Assembly (NCBI GenBank): GCA_012521855.1
Contig: JAAYLO010000158.1
Coordinates: 1 to 6,358, forward strand
Length of the DNA stretch: 6,358 nucleotides
Direction of reading: 5' to 3'
Source of the DNA: Halanaerobiaceae bacterium
GTDB taxonomy: Bacteria; Bacillota; Halanaerobiia; Halanaerobiales; DTU029
The translations under genes and the position numbers were made by a program. This document shows positions 5,970 to 6,358 of this stretch, one piece after another; the stretch's first letter is position 1, and every line of letters begins with the position of its first letter. The notes beneath the pieces were generated by a model. It ran no database searches. It saw only the letters and a program-made list of their open reading frames with translations, and was not told the DNA's origin.

Positions 5970-6358
5970 TTGTCCGATTTTTTCAGGAAAGCGGAGCGTT
6001 TTTTTTTAAATATCATTATTTTATTTATTATTTTTCTGGCCAGTTTTCAGGTCATTATGAAAAATGATACAGCATTCCAGAAGTTAAAAGATATAGAATC
6101 CTCCATCAGAACTGTTTTTAGTGAAAATAAGTTGACAGAAGTAATAAATTATATTGAAGAAGATGAAGAAGGCTATATTATCATAGATCTTATGCAGGAT
6201 TATTCATTACCACAGGTATGGCTCGTAAAAAAAGGAGAGAGAATAGCAAATTTTTCGAAAGGGATTGTAACACTGACAGTAAAAAGCGGGGATTTGCTTG
6301 TACTGGACTGCAGATTTTTTGAGGGGCCTTTATGGTTTGAAATTACTGATATATCATC
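5970..6358 (+). CDS. Uncharacterised single-span membrane protein (3' end missing)
   Basis: I do not recognise a named family. The frame opens at TTG 5970, directly after an in-frame TGA, and stays open for 129 codons to the window end. The product begins MSDFFRKAERFF with basic residues, then one hydrophobic helix of about 20 residues (11-30, NIIILFIIFLASFQVIM at its core). This suggests a signal anchor with the remainder outside the cell. Residues 35-65 look helical and charged, with an acidic patch EEDEE at 63-67. Residues 68-129 look strand-rich, with LPQVWLVKKGERIANF and TVKSGDLLVLD, suggestive of a small beta domain. It follows rnc by 84 bases, separated by an inverted repeat and a candidate promoter, so it may be its own transcript. 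A run of nine T at 5999-6007 lies just before the helix. Function cannot be assigned. Confidence 0.75.
   Translation, partial: MSDFFRKAERFFLNIIILFIIFLASFQVIMKNDTAFQKLKDIESSIRTVFSENKLTEVINYIEEDEEGYIIIDLMQDYSLPQVWLVKKGERIANFSKGIVTLTVKSGDLLVLDCRFFEGPLWFEITDIS

Noticed and set aside
5966..6067. Short open frame from ATG 5966
   Set aside because: It encodes only about 33 residues before TGA, gives no sensible protein, and overlaps the much longer frame from TTG 5970.

Overview
The window is a chromosomal housekeeping segment from a low-GC Gram-positive bacterium (Bacillota, clostridia-like; roughly 40% GC judged by eye). The evidence is the gene order fabH-fabK-fabD-fabG-acpP-fabF-rnc, an FMN-type FabK enoyl reductase in place of FabI, strong purine-rich Shine-Dalgarno sites, and frequent TTG/GTG starts. 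A halanaerobial or related clostridial host is possible, but this is only an impression. All genes lie on the + strand. I see no mobile element, tRNA, rRNA or CRISPR array.

Layout: bases 1-812 hold the 3' part of fabH. It abuts fabK (813-1769), which overlaps fabD (1762-2685) by 8 bases. A 54-base AT-rich gap leads to fabG (2740-3489), then acpP (3522-3758, start possibly 3525). The 157-base gap 3759-3915 holds a 50-base hairpin. fabF follows (3916-5157), then rnc (5172-5885). A second long inverted repeat (5907-5957) precedes an uncharacterised single-span membrane protein gene (5970 onward), which runs off the window and has a TTG start.

Together the first six genes form most of a type II fatty acid synthase. 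FabD loads malonate onto ACP, FabH starts the chain, FabF extends it, FabG reduces the keto group and FabK the enoyl group. The dehydratase (FabZ) and acetyl-CoA carboxylase are not in the window. rnc encodes RNase III.

The main anomaly is an in-frame TAG at codon 48 of fabF (4057-4059), where related proteins often carry Gln or Lys. The reading frame, the length and all catalytic residues are otherwise intact. This could be a fresh nonsense mutation, a sequence error, or a UAG that is read through. The only other TAG gene end (fabH, 810-812) is followed in frame and without a gap by the fabK ATG, so UAG decoding would also fuse FabH to FabK. FabH reaches its usual end at that TAG, which argues that TAG is a normal stop here. 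Secondary points are the two hairpins, the unnamed membrane protein, and recurrent GGGGG-type ribosome binding sites. I found no clear new multi-gene system.
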